Origin: Ceratothoa steindachneri | Taxonomy: Eukaryota; Arthropoda; Malacostraca; Isopoda; Cymothoidae | DNA length: 64,000 nt | Assembly: GCA_963969495.1 (NCBI GenBank) | Contig: OZ018321.1 | Span: 135,595,315-135,659,314, forward strand | Direction of reading: 5' to 3' | Shown here: piece after piece, positions 47,990-59,385 of the stretch | Position numbering within the stretch: the stretch's first letter is position 1 | How the letters are laid out: each line of letters opens with the position of its first letter | Made by a program: the position numbers and the translations under genes | The notes under the pieces: generated by a model | Database searches by the model: none | What the model was told of the DNA's origin: nothing | Seen by the model: only the letters and a program-made list of their open reading frames with translations

Positions 47990-48970
47990 AAATTTTATTT
48001 TCCCACGCTGATTAATCCACCACCGAATTTGACTGTAGGAATTGTATTATTTGGCGCGTAAGCTGGACACGTTTTTTTAAAACTCTAATGATTGAACTTT
48101 GAATCCCCAAGTTTATTTTCCTCTCGTCTGACCAAAGGATTTATTCCCAGAAGTTGCCGGTTTATTTAAATGTTCATTTACAAAGACCAAGTGAGCTTTA
48201 CAGTGAGTTTTCTTAAGGAGCGGAGTCTTTTTTGGAGTACGAGAATAGAAATTATAAGGACAAAGTGTTTTACTTATAGTATCCTTCCTTATTTCAACTT
48301 CACTTGTTTCTAGAGCTTCATTCAACAATCTAAGAGTAGTATGTGGTTTATCACATACTGTTCTAGCAAGTTTTGGGGCTACACGTTCCGTTAACATCTG
48401 AAGGCGACGTGAACGATCCAAAGGATAAATTGAATTAGAAGACTTCTAGTTTCTTATTATGGTACGAGTACCAACTGAATTTAGAGGTACTTTAAGCTGT
48501 ACAGAGATCTTTCTATACCCAAGGACACTCTTATAAAGGGCTACAATGCGTTCAAGGAATCTTGACTGATTTGTTTAGTTTTTGCCATGAAGAAGATGTT
48601 GACGGTACCCCACAATTCTCGTGTAAGGAATGACGCAGTGACCTTACACAATTGCGAAAGAAATCTAGCATTTAGTTTAGAATATTCAAGATATTCGAGA
48701 ACAAAAGAAGATTAGTTTTTAATGAGATATTTTGCAGATGTAACCTATTTACTCGTATATGATTGTGTTGTAAACGTTTGCGTTGTCACCTTTCACTATT
48801 GTCCTTATAAATTTTTTCCTGTTTAGCATTTTGCTTTTATGATCGTTACCTTGTATTTATTACATAAAGTTCCCTGTTTCTTTTAAATTTTATTAACCTG
48901 CGTTAACTAAATTAATGTAAATTTGCATTTCTAACTGTGGGTTTAAACTTTTTGTTGCCCACTGTATATG
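47990..48970 (-). pseudogene. Tc1-like transposon, N-terminal half of transposase
   Basis: The minus-strand frame 48421-48113 encodes MDRSRRLQMLTERVAPKLAR, RLLNEALETSEVEIRKDTIS and KKTPLLKKTHCKAHLVFVNE. This is the paired-like helix-turn-helix to linker part of Tc1 transposases, where the KPLLxKxHxKARLxFAxxH block precedes the first catalytic Asp. The presumed 5' terminus is CAGTGGGCAACAAAAAGTTT read inward from about 48965 and followed by TA. Sequence ends at about 47990 without the catalytic DDE part or the second terminus, so the element is truncated. It sits between two mariner-like fragments. Confidence 0.82.
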
Positions 48971-48974
48971 GCAA

Positions 48975-49300
48975 TTAAATAAAAAAAGGCCAACCTTAAT
49001 CAATAGAAGTTTTGAGCGCTTTAACCAAGACAACACGTGACTTCATATCGCATACAAAAAAAAGGCTTAACAACTTTGACATGGATTTAATGAGTCATGC
49101 TCCATACTCATGTGACTCACGCCCATCAGATTACTATCTTTTTAAGAGTTTAGCCAGTCACGTGGAGAATGAACATGTCAACGAATTTTTTTTTAACTAA
49201 AGCCAAACCATTTTTACAAACATGGTATTGACAAGTTACTAGAAAAATAAAAGACTACTGGTATAAACTAGTGCATATTATATTATTTATAAAATTAAAA
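48975..49300 (+). pseudogene. Mariner transposase, C-terminal fragment
   Basis: From about 49030 the frame reads QDNTRDFISHTKKRLNNFDM followed by LMSHAPYSCDSRPSDYYLFK. It corresponds to the second catalytic Asp region (xDNxxxH) and the SPDLAPSDYHLF signature of mariner transposases, diverged (SCDSRPSDYYLF). Only the last third of the protein is present. Confidence 0.82.
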
Positions 49301-49626
49301 AATAAATGATCATTTTAATATAAATAACTTCAAAGAGTTGTTTGATTTCTATCCAAAAAATCATAATAAATGTGAAAAACGTGGGATGAGCCTATATATT
49401 TTAATTCTGTAATTCCAATTTGCTTGAAGGCCCGGTTGTTAGGTCTGATCTAAAGAAAAATAAGACCATTAGTTCCTTTCTTTCTAGGCAGCTGAGGCAG
49501 CGGAAAAATTCTTAAAATTGCAAAGAAAAATGGAAATAACGGTTTTCGTGATAGGAATAGAGATAACTCATTCGCTCTTATTTTAAATTCGATTACCTTC
49601 TTCAGAACAGTAAATTTCTTCATTAA
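49301..49626. other. ALK intron, nothing recognised
   Basis: AT-rich spacer ending at the TTAA target site of the piggyBac block. Confidence 0.4.
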
Positions 49627-50049
49627 TTAACCCTCCTCAGGTACACCCCCTGTGGTTACACACACCACAGGAACACCTGGTTCTGTTGGACCCGGATATA
49701 ATAAAATGCTGAATTTGAAAACTGTGTTTTATTTAAGGAATTCCTTAGTATCTAAAGTTAGTAAGGACTTATAACAATAACCTAATGCAGTTATTGAGGT
49801 TTAAATCCAAAAATATATATCTACTAGCTTTATTAACAAAAATTATAGTTAAAAATTTAATGGTTTGGGGGCATTATCCGTAAGCAGAAATAAATCACAA
49901 TGAACTTATAATATTTATGTCAGAGTTTAATTAATGGATATCGTTGATGGTGTGAAGGTCAACTCACACACAACATACCCAAAACCTGCAAGGGAGGAGC
50001 ACAAATATTAGAATTTTTTTTACTGTTATTTTTGGAGATCTTTGGCAAA

Positions 50050-51370
50050 AGGTGTCACGGGTCATGCAGACACTACTAGTATAGTACATCAGAGTCTTTA
50101 TTCTTCCTTTATGCAATGTTCAGTACACATGAAACCTGTCAAAACCAAATTGTTGCTTTATATGAGACATGTGCAATGGATTTTTATTACCTAGGCTTAC
50201 TTGCAGTCTATGCAGACAAAACGGCTGTGCTCCAGACCCAGTCTTCTGGTAGCTGATGCACCTGTATTTTGTTTTTCTGTCCTTTTTGGCAGGACAGATG
50301 GAACACCTCTTATTTGTTTAATCATCAAGAGCAAACTTCGTCGGCATGTTGAGGTCAGATAAGACTGATGCGATGGTCATTTGAATGTGTTGTTGTTGCC
50401 CTGGCAATTTAAGCCGATCTTCAACTCAGGGTTTGATCAACTCATGTGCCAGATCGTTGAGGAAAGTACGTCTGTCCATGGCCTTATTACCAGCTTTTAC
50501 GCGTTTTTCATTCATGATAATGTATAAATTGACATCTACAGCATTTACCATTTAATAAAATACAGCAAGGGGCCATCGTTTCGTCATTTTGCTACATGAT
50601 GAATAGGCACACACCTGGATGAATGTGTCAACACCACTTTTCGTGTCATTGAAAGACATGATGATGTCTAGCTTTCCTTTCTCTGTGATGACAGGCTCGT
50701 CATGTATGGAAGACATCAAAAAGATAAACTTCTTGTTAGAACTGTTTTTTCTTCTTTGCGTAGGTAACCATAAACATATTTTTATCAAACAAAATGCGCT
50801 TTGACCATTGGCGAATTTGCTTTTGTCAATCATTTGTAGAGGTATCTCTTTCCTGTTCGCCCGTAGTGTCCTTACATATGTCAGACTGTAGTACTCGAAA
50901 AGGTAATTTGCAAGTAGAACAGACGTAAAGCAATTATCACCTGTGATATTTCTTTTGTTGTTGGCTATTTTTGAAACGTAATTGTTTCCTGCTAAATTTG
51001 ACCGTCATGCACGATTCCTCTTCTTTACCCGATATTAAGTGAGCAGTCCTCTCGAGCACTTACTATTCCAGAATCTGCAGCTGTACCCACACTAGATGTG
51101 GACGGACCAGCACCCGTAGGAGTAGAGGTTAATTGTAGGCGTTTTCTAGGTGACCACTTGAATAAAGGTCGTTTCCTCTTCATCTCTGGGACATGTTGAT
51201 GTATTTCATCATGACTGTCACTTTCTTATAATTCAGCTTGTCTAGGTACATATTAGATCATATTATTAGTGTCATAATCTGTTTCATTATTTAACTCATC
51301 TTCACCATCCCTCATTACAATAAAGTTCTCATCAGAACTGTCACTCTTTTCTAGATGCCATTGTTATTTA
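50050..51370 (-). pseudogene. piggyBac transposase relic (outer element)
   Basis: The minus strand shows an acidic N-terminal part (DGEDELNNETDYDTNN, 51320-51270), a basic linker (KRKRPLFKWSPRKRLQLTST) and, after an internal deletion near 50940-51000, YVRTLRANRKEIPLQM, KGKLDIIMSFNDTKSGVDTF and KMTKRWPLAVFY. It ends with a Cys-rich C-terminus containing RCSICPAKKDRKTKYRC (about 50330-50270). TLRANRKEIP, GVDTxxQ..C, RWPLxVFY and the terminal zinc-binding cysteines are standard piggyBac features. The block with the main catalytic aspartates is missing, and many stops occur. Confidence 0.85.
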
Positions 51371-51474
51371 GAATTATTTTTATGTCTGTATTTATTTTAT
51401 TTATTTATTTATTGCCTCTCAGAAATTATCTATATTACCTGAAAAACAACATATATTAGCAGTCATTTATTGGG

Positions 51475-52697
51475 TTGAGGAATAAGTTCTTGCGGTTTTA
51501 TCAAATTTATTCATTACCATTAACAATTTTAGAAAAACTTCATTTTTAATTGTTAACAATATGCAATTTAATCAATAATGTATTCTCCGTTGTTATTTAC
51601 GACTTCTTCCCAACGTTCAACAAGTTTTTCGATGCCTCTGTAATAGAAATCTCCGGATTTTTACTCGAAGAATTCGTCTAACCAGGTTCTTAATTCCATA
51701 TCAGTATGGAACAAAACTCCGCGCAAGTTGTTGGGGAGAGATCGGACCATATCGAAATCCGATGGAGCCAAGTCTGGCAAATATGGAGGATGCGGCAGGA
51801 TTTTCCAATTAAGCGTTTGGATGGCGTCTTTTGTCATATTGGAAATGTGAGGACGAGCATTGTCGTGTTGCAGAAGGACTCCATAACGTCAAAAAGGTCG
51901 CTTTTCACCAATAGATTCGGTGAGTCGATACATTTGTTGAATGTAGAGTTCTGCATTGACAATCTCGTTGTTCGCAATGAGCTCATAAAGAATGATGCCT
52001 CCACAACCCCACGCCACACACACAGCATTGTCTTTCGTGGATGAAGTCCTTGCTTTAATCGCGGAAATGTTTTTTTAATGGGGCTAAGTCATTGTTTTCG
52101 ATGGTTCATGTTGACATAAACACACCACTTTCCGTCGCCAGTGATGATGGGGTGAAGAAATATGCACCTTATATCCACAAGTAGCCTTGTGACGAGCAAG
52201 CAAACATGCGGAAATCGTGGAGCGTTGAAGTTTTTTGCTTTCGCTCAGAGCGTGCGGAACCCATGCACCGAGTTTTTTAACTTTCCCCATCGAATGAAGG
52301 TGATTCACTACAGTTTTCTGATAGCACGCCAATTGTACAGCCAATTCTCTAGTCGATTGACGAGAATTTTCATGAAAAAGGTTGTTCAATTGATCTTCAT
52401 TTAACATAATGGGGCAACCAGAACGTTCTTCGTCATTAAGATTTAAATGACCGTTTTTGAAACGTGAAAACCCCCATTGAGCTGTCGTTTCTGATAACGC
52501 ATTTTCTCCGTACACAGCACAAATATCGCGACGAGCTTTGGCTGCGTTTTCATTGTTCCCGTCTCGATTGAAAATGAATAACAACAAGTGTCGAAAATGC
52601 GCCTTTCTTTCAACTTGACATTCCATTTTGAAAGTATAGAACAAAAATTAAATTAACAAAACTTTTAAATAAACAGCAATGACTTATTCCTCAACTT
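51475..52697 (-). mobile_element. Mariner element nested in the piggyBac block
   Basis: Ends are inverted: TTGAGGAATAAGTTCTTGCG at the left and GACTTATTCCTCAACTT at the right. At 1.22 kb the length is typical of a full mariner. The minus-strand frame 52644-52084 carries FRHLLLFIFNRDGNNENAAK, WGFSRFKNGHLNLNDEERSG and HSMGKVKKLGAWVPHALSES, the N-terminal DNA-binding and linker regions. The remainder reads on across frameshifts, including SLRTTRLSMQNSTFNKCIDS and, in another frame, HICQTWLHRISIWSDLSPTT near 51800-51700 (the remnant of the SPDLxPxDYxLF region). Frameshifts inactivate it. Confidence 0.88.
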
Positions 52698-52841
52698 CAA
52701 GATGTAGCCTAAGCAAAATCCTAATAGTCTACGCTGTTAAGAGGCGTAGCCTAACCTTTGAAAATTTCGCTCTTATTATTTATTATTGTTTCCTAACCCT
52801 AGAACCCTAATGTTCATTTTGAGTCACACTAACCACAACCC

Positions 52842-55590
52842 CGGGAGAATTTCACCCGTTTTTGGAAAATCAAACGAGGATAAGATTTTTAAATTAAGGT
52901 TTATTAGAAAGTATACAGTGAAAAAGTAACTCTTTAGCTTTGGAATGCTGCTTAGTATCCTTAATTTGTACTTTATTTTAATACTGTTACTGATTTTATG
53001 GTAAACTGGACTAAAAGAGACTAAATTTTAAGATGTGCTTAGAAAAAAAAAATCGCCAAAAAATTACTGCAACGGGACAATTCTCCTATTGTACAATGGT
53101 CCTGAGGTAATTGAACCCTCGCCTGAGTCAGGTACAGCCCTCTCCTGCCACTGGGATCTGTATGGAAGACACGTGAAAAATGGCTATAGTTTTTGTTGAA
53201 TTTTTCGTTTTCATTTGTTTTCATCCTTTTTTCGAAGCTGATAGTCATTTATTTCAACACAAAATGAAAACACACAAAGAAAAATATACTTACCTTTTAC
53301 AGGCAGTCACCACAGGTGGGGTACAGATGCCTAGGGCACTTTGGTTTGGCACACCTGTTGCAGCGGTTCCGGATCTTCCTGTCTGGTAGTCAGAACAGCG
53401 TACCAGGGGTGGCTTGGTATCAGCAAATGACTTCCTTGGCGACCCGGCAGCGCTGCTCAGTATCGAAGGTCACACACTGTTGTTATCAAGGTGTGAATTT
53501 GGCAGGACAGGACTGGTGATGACAGGCATGACTGAGCCCAGGGAGTTATGAGTGCCCTCCCTACATTCATAATGAATGCCCTTCTCTTAGGTATGCTGAT
53601 ACCCTTACTTGCACGGTTCTCGCAGCTGATGATGAAGGCATTGATACTCGCTGAATTGAGGATGCCATACCACACAAAGAGGGGCCAACGTTGTGTCTTC
53701 CTAGAGCATGAACTCGTTGCACACATTTGGTCTAATGTTTCGACCCCTCTTTTGTGGTATTGTAAAATTCTAAGATATATGGCTTGCCACTTGGTGCAAT
53801 GGTAGGCTTGGTGTGCTGGGATGATATGAGCAGCACCATTTACTTCTTTGTGAGGGATATTTGTGCCACGTACGACACAAGCGTCATCTCTTTGGTGAAG
53901 AGGAAGGCACTCAAACCGTGAAGTTGTGTTTCCTTTGCCTTCATCTCCTGTGGAATTTAAGCCTTGTTGGCTCGAACTGTGCCAACAAGGGTCATTCCAC
54001 AGTCAGTTGTCCAGGAGGTCGGAAATGAGAGGCACTGATATGAATCACTTGTCCGTGGTCACATTTCGGTTTGTTCCGTGGTATGGCCTGGTGAGTTCCT
54101 TGGTGAAGTAATGCTTGAGTTTCACCCCATTCCGTGGCCTTGGTCCCTGCTTGCCAAGGTAGGGTATGGCACCAAGCATGTACTTGGTCTCAGAATCGCA
54201 GATCAGGACAAGCTTCATGCCATATTTGGCAGGTTTGTTGGGAATATTCATCCGTAAGGGACATTTCCCTCTAAACCCTAATAGTTGTTCGTCCACTGTG
54301 AGGTTTTCGTGTGGGACATAGAGCCGGCCACAGTTCTCGATAAACTCGTCCCACACCTTCCTCACATAGGCAAATTTATCCTGTTTCTGCCTCTCGTCAC
54401 AGGTTTCGGGGTTGCCAAACCTCAATCAGGATAGGAGAAACTCAAACCTTCCCTTGGACATTGCTGTCCGATACAGGGGACACCCACTTACAGTTTTCCA
54501 CATTTCAATCGAGGAGAGATGGTTATCCCTCTGCTGCCCTGCCACTAGGAGCACTCCTAGGAGTGCTAATGTCTCCTTAGGTTCCGTAGCACCGTATGTG
54601 GCACTTTGACTTGCCATACTTCCCTCCACACGCCCTATACGTTTGTTTGTCCAAGGGAAGATTTCCTGAACAATGAAATCAGTAATAAAGAGCTTGATTG
54701 CCTCTTCAGGTGCGATTATATCCCTTGCCTTCTGAGTTGGCCATGGAGTGTGTCTTGCCAAGATGTTCCTTGACAACCTTCTCGTTGTTGCAACGTGCTG
54801 GGGCTGAAAGCTCCACCTGAAATTACTTCGGGTGGAAATTGATGTTTTGTTAGGGTCCACAACGGGTGAAGCATCAGCCCCCAGGTGCAATTTTCCTCTC
54901 AGTCCACCACTGGCAAGGGCAGTAGCAGAGGTAATAACAAGGGCAGCAGCAGAGGTACTAGCAGGAGCAGGACCTTTTCTTGCTGTGGACGTGAAAATCT
55001 TCCTTTTTCTTTTCTTTGGAGGATCATCATCCCCTTTAAACTCATCACTACTTCTTGGTTCAATCACGGGCACATGCTCTTCGTCATCGTCACTATCATA
55101 TAATTCGTCTATTTCTAGGTTGTAACTGAGTTCACTTTTATTATTAATATGTGACTCAACATCATCAACACCTTTACTATCACTACTATCGTGCAATGAT
55201 AGGCCTGATCTGTTTATTATGACCGAAAGTCCATCTTTACTGAGCCACTTGCTTCGACCAGCCATGATTTTGTTATTCCTAAAATAAATAATTTAATACC
55301 TGAAAAGAAACACACATAAGTTTTCACAAAATCGGACGGTCACCACAACGTAGGGAGTATATCAACCTGGTAAAATTCTCACAATCACCATAACGTCGGG
55401 TGAATTTCTCCCTAAATCACAAACTTTCCCCCCTGATGGAAAATTCCAAACCCCGAATGAAAGCGTACACCCAGCCTTCAAGACGTCACACAAAGCACTG
55501 AAGGTACTGAGGGGCGAAGCGTGCTCCCCCGCTTCCATGGTTATGAATCCCGTGAACACACCATGCGCTCGGGTGAAAATCTCCCCACGA
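52842..55590 (-). mobile_element. Second piggyBac-like element, relatively well preserved
   Basis: The coding region runs 55265-53300 on the minus strand. GGGTGAAxxTCTCCC-type motifs lie outside it on both sides (52843-52857 inverted; 55398-55412 and 55571-55585 direct), which look like subterminal transposase-binding repeats. Exact termini with TTAA could not be fixed. The coding region carries few lesions, so this is a younger insertion than its neighbours. Confidence 0.65.
53300..55265 (-). pseudogene. piggyBac transposase with few disabling lesions
   Basis: Starts MAGRSKWLSKDGLSVIINRS, then an acidic tract (DELYDSDDDEEH), a nuclear-localisation-like PPKKRKRKIF and an Ala/Ser-rich linker. 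The catalytic domain follows: TDFIVQEIFPWTNK, then KGRFEFLLS, an in-frame TGA at 54428, LRFGNPETC, and FIENCGRLYVPHENLTVDEQ LLGFRGKCPLRMNIPNKPAK YG (LTxDEQLxxFRGxCxxxxYxPxKPxKYG is the piggyBac signature with the first catalytic Asp). MLGAIPYLGK comes next. After stops near 54050-53990 a shifted frame gives MTLVGTVRANKA, then KRGVETLDQMCATSSCSRKT QRWPLFVWYG, and a C-terminal Cys-rich RNRCNRCAKPKCPRHLYPTC GDC. Domains are complete and in order; about one TGA and one or two frameshifted patches break it. Confidence 0.9.
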
Positions 55591-56379
55591 TGTGGTTCCA
55601 GGGTAAATATGTGCACAAATCACGTCAACAAAACTTAAATCAACACAACAGTATAAAAAAGGCAAGAAGTTATTCCTCAACCTAATAATTCAACTTTTCA
55701 TTTGTTTTCACTACTGTTCGTTTTATATATTCATTGTTTTTTATCAGCATCACATCACCTGTAATCAAAAGTAAAACATATTAGTACACAATCATAATTG
55801 ATATTCATAAGAAACAACCACAATTTTTCAGTCACCTATAATTCTAAACACTCATAAACCACTACCACACAATAGGTACTCTTGAGTATTACAGACCCGT
55901 ACACCATCCATACACCTGGGTCTCACAGACCTGACTGCAACTTTACGGAACTATAACGCAGAAACAACGAATGATCTCAAAGTAACGCCTCCCGCCCTTA
56001 CACCTCACATGAGCACATAAAGGTAGGAAGCTATCGGAAGGACAGGGGCCTTACACATCTAGAAGTTAATGTATTAGAGCATGCTAAAGTACACCCTGGG
56101 TCTGTCAGATCCAGGTATGCCTGAGGAGGGTTAATTGATTTCGCTAGATTTTAGTATTTAGTTTATTATTAATAATATCCGTATCAACAGTGTCTTTAGG
56201 CTATATTTGACGATTCCGTAATGTTTTATTTTTTCAAGAACATGTTGATGTATTGGTGAACAGCCAACGTCATAGAGAAGAAAGTTCTAGTTGAGAAAAT
56301 GTCAGCTGACATGAAAAATTTACCTGCACCATCCATGATTATTCGCGCCAGGTATAAAAATGTCGACACCATCATGACT

Positions 56380-57300
56380 GGTGTTCCAGGCTTTCAAACG
56401 TAACGTGGGTAGTTACAACGGAGACTACGAACCCGTAGGCAGCAAAAAGGAACACAACAAGCGTTGTGACTTTGAACGCAGGCAGAAATTTATTCGACAA
56501 CAAATTCAGGACATGATGATGAAAGACCCGAGGGAGCAAATCAGGTCTTTGGCAATGGAGAGTGGTGTTGGAGTAACTACTCTGAAGCTGTCCCTGAAAA
56601 TAACATTCGCTACCACTCGCATAATAGAGAGCAGGGACAAATTCTGAAATTAAAGCCAAGGAGAACCGCTTGACGAAGGCAAAGAAGCTACTAAACAAGC
56701 AGAATCATCTTGTTGAGTAGGACACGATCAGTTTCTTCTCAAATGAAAAGAACCTCTGCTATGACCAGCTTCCCAACACATACATCAACCGTGACTTGCC
56801 TATAATCCATTCAATATTCCACCCATAATAAAGACTAAGTTCGCCCCAACTGTGATGGTCTGTGGTTGCGTCTTCAGTGAGGGTTACGCCAGGCCGTCAA
56901 AAATCTTTGAGCAGTATCTGAAGCTAGATTCAGAGGGCTATTTGTAGCTGCTCTGGATTGTATTCAAGCACTGGATGGAAGGCCCTACATTCAGTGATAG
57001 TCAGAAGTGTTGAGAAAAATACCAACTGCTCTGCTTGCAAACCTAAAGCAGAGCTGGCGTTTGAAGATCCCCCAAGGGACACATTTAGGAAAGCAGGCGC
57101 CAGATTCCGGAGCCGTCTTAAAGAAGTAGCTGAAGCTGATGGCGGCTAATTTGAGTAAACTGTTACCTCCCAGCCCTAATCTAGTTGACATTTCTATATT
57201 TTTAAAATATATTTATTTTTTGGTTGAGATATTGAGGAGGGGTTATTTCTTTTATTCAACCCATCAAATTTAACCTGAATACCTTGTATTTTGTCTCTCC
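56380..57300 (+). pseudogene. Tc1/mariner-superfamily transposase relic
   Basis: The frame 56381-56647 encodes EHNKRCDFERRQKFIRQQIQ followed by DPREQIRSLAMESGVGVTTL, a helix-turn-helix-like start in which small and hydrophobic spacing fits a transposase DNA-binding domain. Further on, in shifted frames, KFAPTVMVCGCVFSEGYARP SKIFEQYLKLDSEGYL matches the VMVWGxxSSxGxxxPxxF block before the second catalytic residue. Stops follow. Termini were not identified with confidence (possible right end near 57290). Confidence 0.72.
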
Positions 57301-58470
57301 CACTAATAAACCAAAAATATATTTTTCTAATTGCCCCTATATTTTTTTATTAACACTTATTATTTTATGAGATTCATATTTCACCTTTATTTATAACTAA
57401 TTTTAACAAATGCTGTGTTCAAGTTATCGTTCTCAACATCATATCTAAGTGAAGAAAGTTCAGGTTTAGCTCATTTTTTTTTTTTAATGCTAATGCAATG
57501 CGTTACTATAAAACATTTCTAGAAACATTTTGGATTAACTAGCATCTATATATGATTAAATTTAGAATGTTAGGATAGAGCGAATTTTTATTATTCCTTT
57601 TAATCTTTATCTCTCCAGAATTCTACCCTCTTAACATTTTGGTCGGGCAGAGATCACAAGTGCAAATGCCTAGACTTCTTTTTTGCTATATACCTCGCCA
57701 CTTTTATTTATTTATTTTGTGTTTTGTATGTATTTACTAATATTTAGCCTTTCACTTCTTATGTGCATCATAATTCAATCATTTTAACTTCAATTTGTCA
57801 GAAATTTTAACTTCTACTCATTAATTTTTGTATGCCGCTTCCATCAAACCATTAATGTACAAAAACTACATTAACACGACGATCGATTATAAGGAATGCA
57901 TTAGGGTCGCGTCGACTAATAAATTGCTGCAGAGGATTCTGCTCATTAGACCTTGAATTATGCGCTAAAAATTCCCCAAATACAAACTTTTTTACAGAAG
58001 ACTTATGTCATTGAGTTAGAAAACTGGCCTTGTACAGAATTCTTAAATATTGTTAATCTGGAATGCAAAATCTGGAGCGAGTGTATGTTGCTTATGAAGC
58101 GAGAATTGAGCTGTCTCTGAAACATTACTAGTTTCCAAGTTAACCAGTAATTGCACCCTTAATTTCATTACCACTCAATTTACGGGATTTGTTTGTGGGG
58201 AAGAGATTATTGTCGATATATACAATATATAGAATTATATAGTCATTAATGATACCTAACCTGCTCCTACAAATCTTGTAAACCTGAGATGCGGAACCTG
58301 AAGGAGCCTTTCTAAGCTTCACTCAGAAGTATTATCCGAAGAGCGTGATATTGTTATTGCCACATACGGATCAATCTACTTAAACAGTCACGCAAAAGTT
58401 ATTAAAAATGGTAGGCGAGAAACCGTCGGTAACCTGCCTGATTCTCAATAAGTTTCCTTTTATTTTGCAG
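57301..58470. other. ALK intron, nothing recognised
   Basis: AT-rich; ends in a good polypyrimidine tract and acceptor TTTTATTTTGCAG. Confidence 0.4.
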
Positions 58471-58633
58471 AAAGAAGGAGATGAAGTTATACCGATTCTA
58501 ATTGGTGGAGGTGGTGGTGGTCTTAGTTGGTCCTCCACTACTCCATTAACTTACCTACAACACGGAAGAGGCGCCAATGATTCCTACCCACCGATCAATG
58601 GAGTAGCACTCTACCAGCTCAAGGACGGTGCTG
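58471..58633 (+). CDS. Alk: ALK-like receptor, glycine-rich domain exon
   Basis: The 163-nt exon starts in phase 0 after TTTTATTTTGCAG and ends in phase 1 at GTAATT. It encodes KEGDEVIPILIGGGGGGLSW, then STTPLTYLQHGRGAND, then SYPPINGVALYQLKDGAG. ALK receptors continue after TYVFK with a short charged segment and P(L/I)(L/I)(I)AAGGGG; here the glycine run follows VIPILI directly. An NDS glycosylation sequon is present. The middle of this exon is the family's variable loop and has no close match that I recognise. Joined to the next exon by G-GT it reads on as GSGGGLEG. Glycine-rich repeats in ALK form packed poly-glycine II helices and present the ligand-binding face. Confidence 0.95.
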
Positions 58634-58798
58634 GTAATTGAAACTTTCGACAAATCCCATTTTACTTAACTTGATCCTCCGTATACAATGAATAAATTCA
58701 TTACTTTATCTTATTTTTACGCTATTAATGAATGAGGTCAAATATTATATTAGCACAATCATTAAATTTGTGAGACACTGTTTCTGCTCTATTACCAG

Positions 58799-58966
58799 GT
58801 TCCGGTGGCGGTCTGGAGGGAAAGCATGAGAGAAGTGTAGATGGAGCTTCTCTCCAAAAGGGAGGAGAAGGGGGGAGTCCATGCTTCACTCTTCTAAACT
58901 CTTACGGAGGTTTCGGTGGGGGAGGAGGAGGATGTAGAGCTGGAGGGGGCGGAGGAGGATATGCAG
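58799..58966 (+). CDS. Alk: ALK-like receptor, second poly-glycine exon
   Basis: The 168-nt exon follows ATTACCAG and ends before GTAAGA, phase 1 at both ends. It encodes SGGGLEGKHERSVDGASLQK, GGEGGSPCFTLLNS and YGGFGGGGGGCRAGGGGGGY AG. SLQ(E/K)GxxGGxxC followed by GGFGGGGGGCxxGGGGGGY is an unmistakable ALK/LTK block; both cysteines are kept. In the family the next residues lead to the EGF-like region, the transmembrane helix and the kinase, which must lie beyond 64000 after an intron of more than 5 kb. The 165-bp intron upstream shows what a minimal intron looks like in this genome. Confidence 0.97.
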
Positions 58967-59385
58967 GTAAGAAAGTGGTTACTTTATAGAACAATGAGAT
59001 ACCCAGTAAGATAGATGCCAATGACCCTTTGGGAGGGGGGCTCGTAAATCAGAGAATTTGGACTGAAAACATCGATTGCCTATCCACAATTTGGATAGAT
59101 AACCGATTTAGGCACATTCGTTAACCCTTTTAAACTTGATGGTTAAAAGTTTAAACCTACCATATAATTCCTTTTAATCTGTGGTATAATTTAATTTAAA
59201 GTTAATTTTACAATAAGATTTAAAATCTTTAAATACAGGTAGTAAAGAGGCAAATATTAATTACATTGATCTAATAAGGGACGCAGAGAAATGCAAATTT
59301 TGTCCATTTTTTTGTTAACTACCCATCCATTCTCAACCTTTAGCCTTTTCTTCATGCTTCCTTGACTAAGAATCGAGTAAAAGAT
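58967..59385. other. ALK intron start, nothing recognised
   Basis: Begins with the GTAAGA donor; AT-rich up to the LINE leader. Confidence 0.4.

Larger units (their letters stand above)
49627..56134 (-). mobile_element. piggyBac-like block bounded by TTAA and matching termini, with nested insertions
   Basis: TTAA at 49627-49630 is followed by CCCTCCTCAGGTACACC; at the other end the reverse complement from TTAA (56131-56134) reads CCCTCCTCAGGCATACCTGG. Both sides share the subterminal motif ACCTGGWTCTGnnnGACCC. TTAA duplication plus CCYT-type termini are the piggyBac hallmark. Inside, from left, are a decayed piggyBac coding region (50050-51370), a mariner (51475-52697) and a second, better-kept piggyBac transposase (53300-55265). 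The two transposase sequences differ, so either one element carries two later insertions or two piggyBacs lie side by side. Confidence 0.75.

Noticed and set aside
54832..55125. Plus-strand 97-codon ORF
   Set aside because: Antisense shadow of the piggyBac N-terminal acidic and Ala-rich region.
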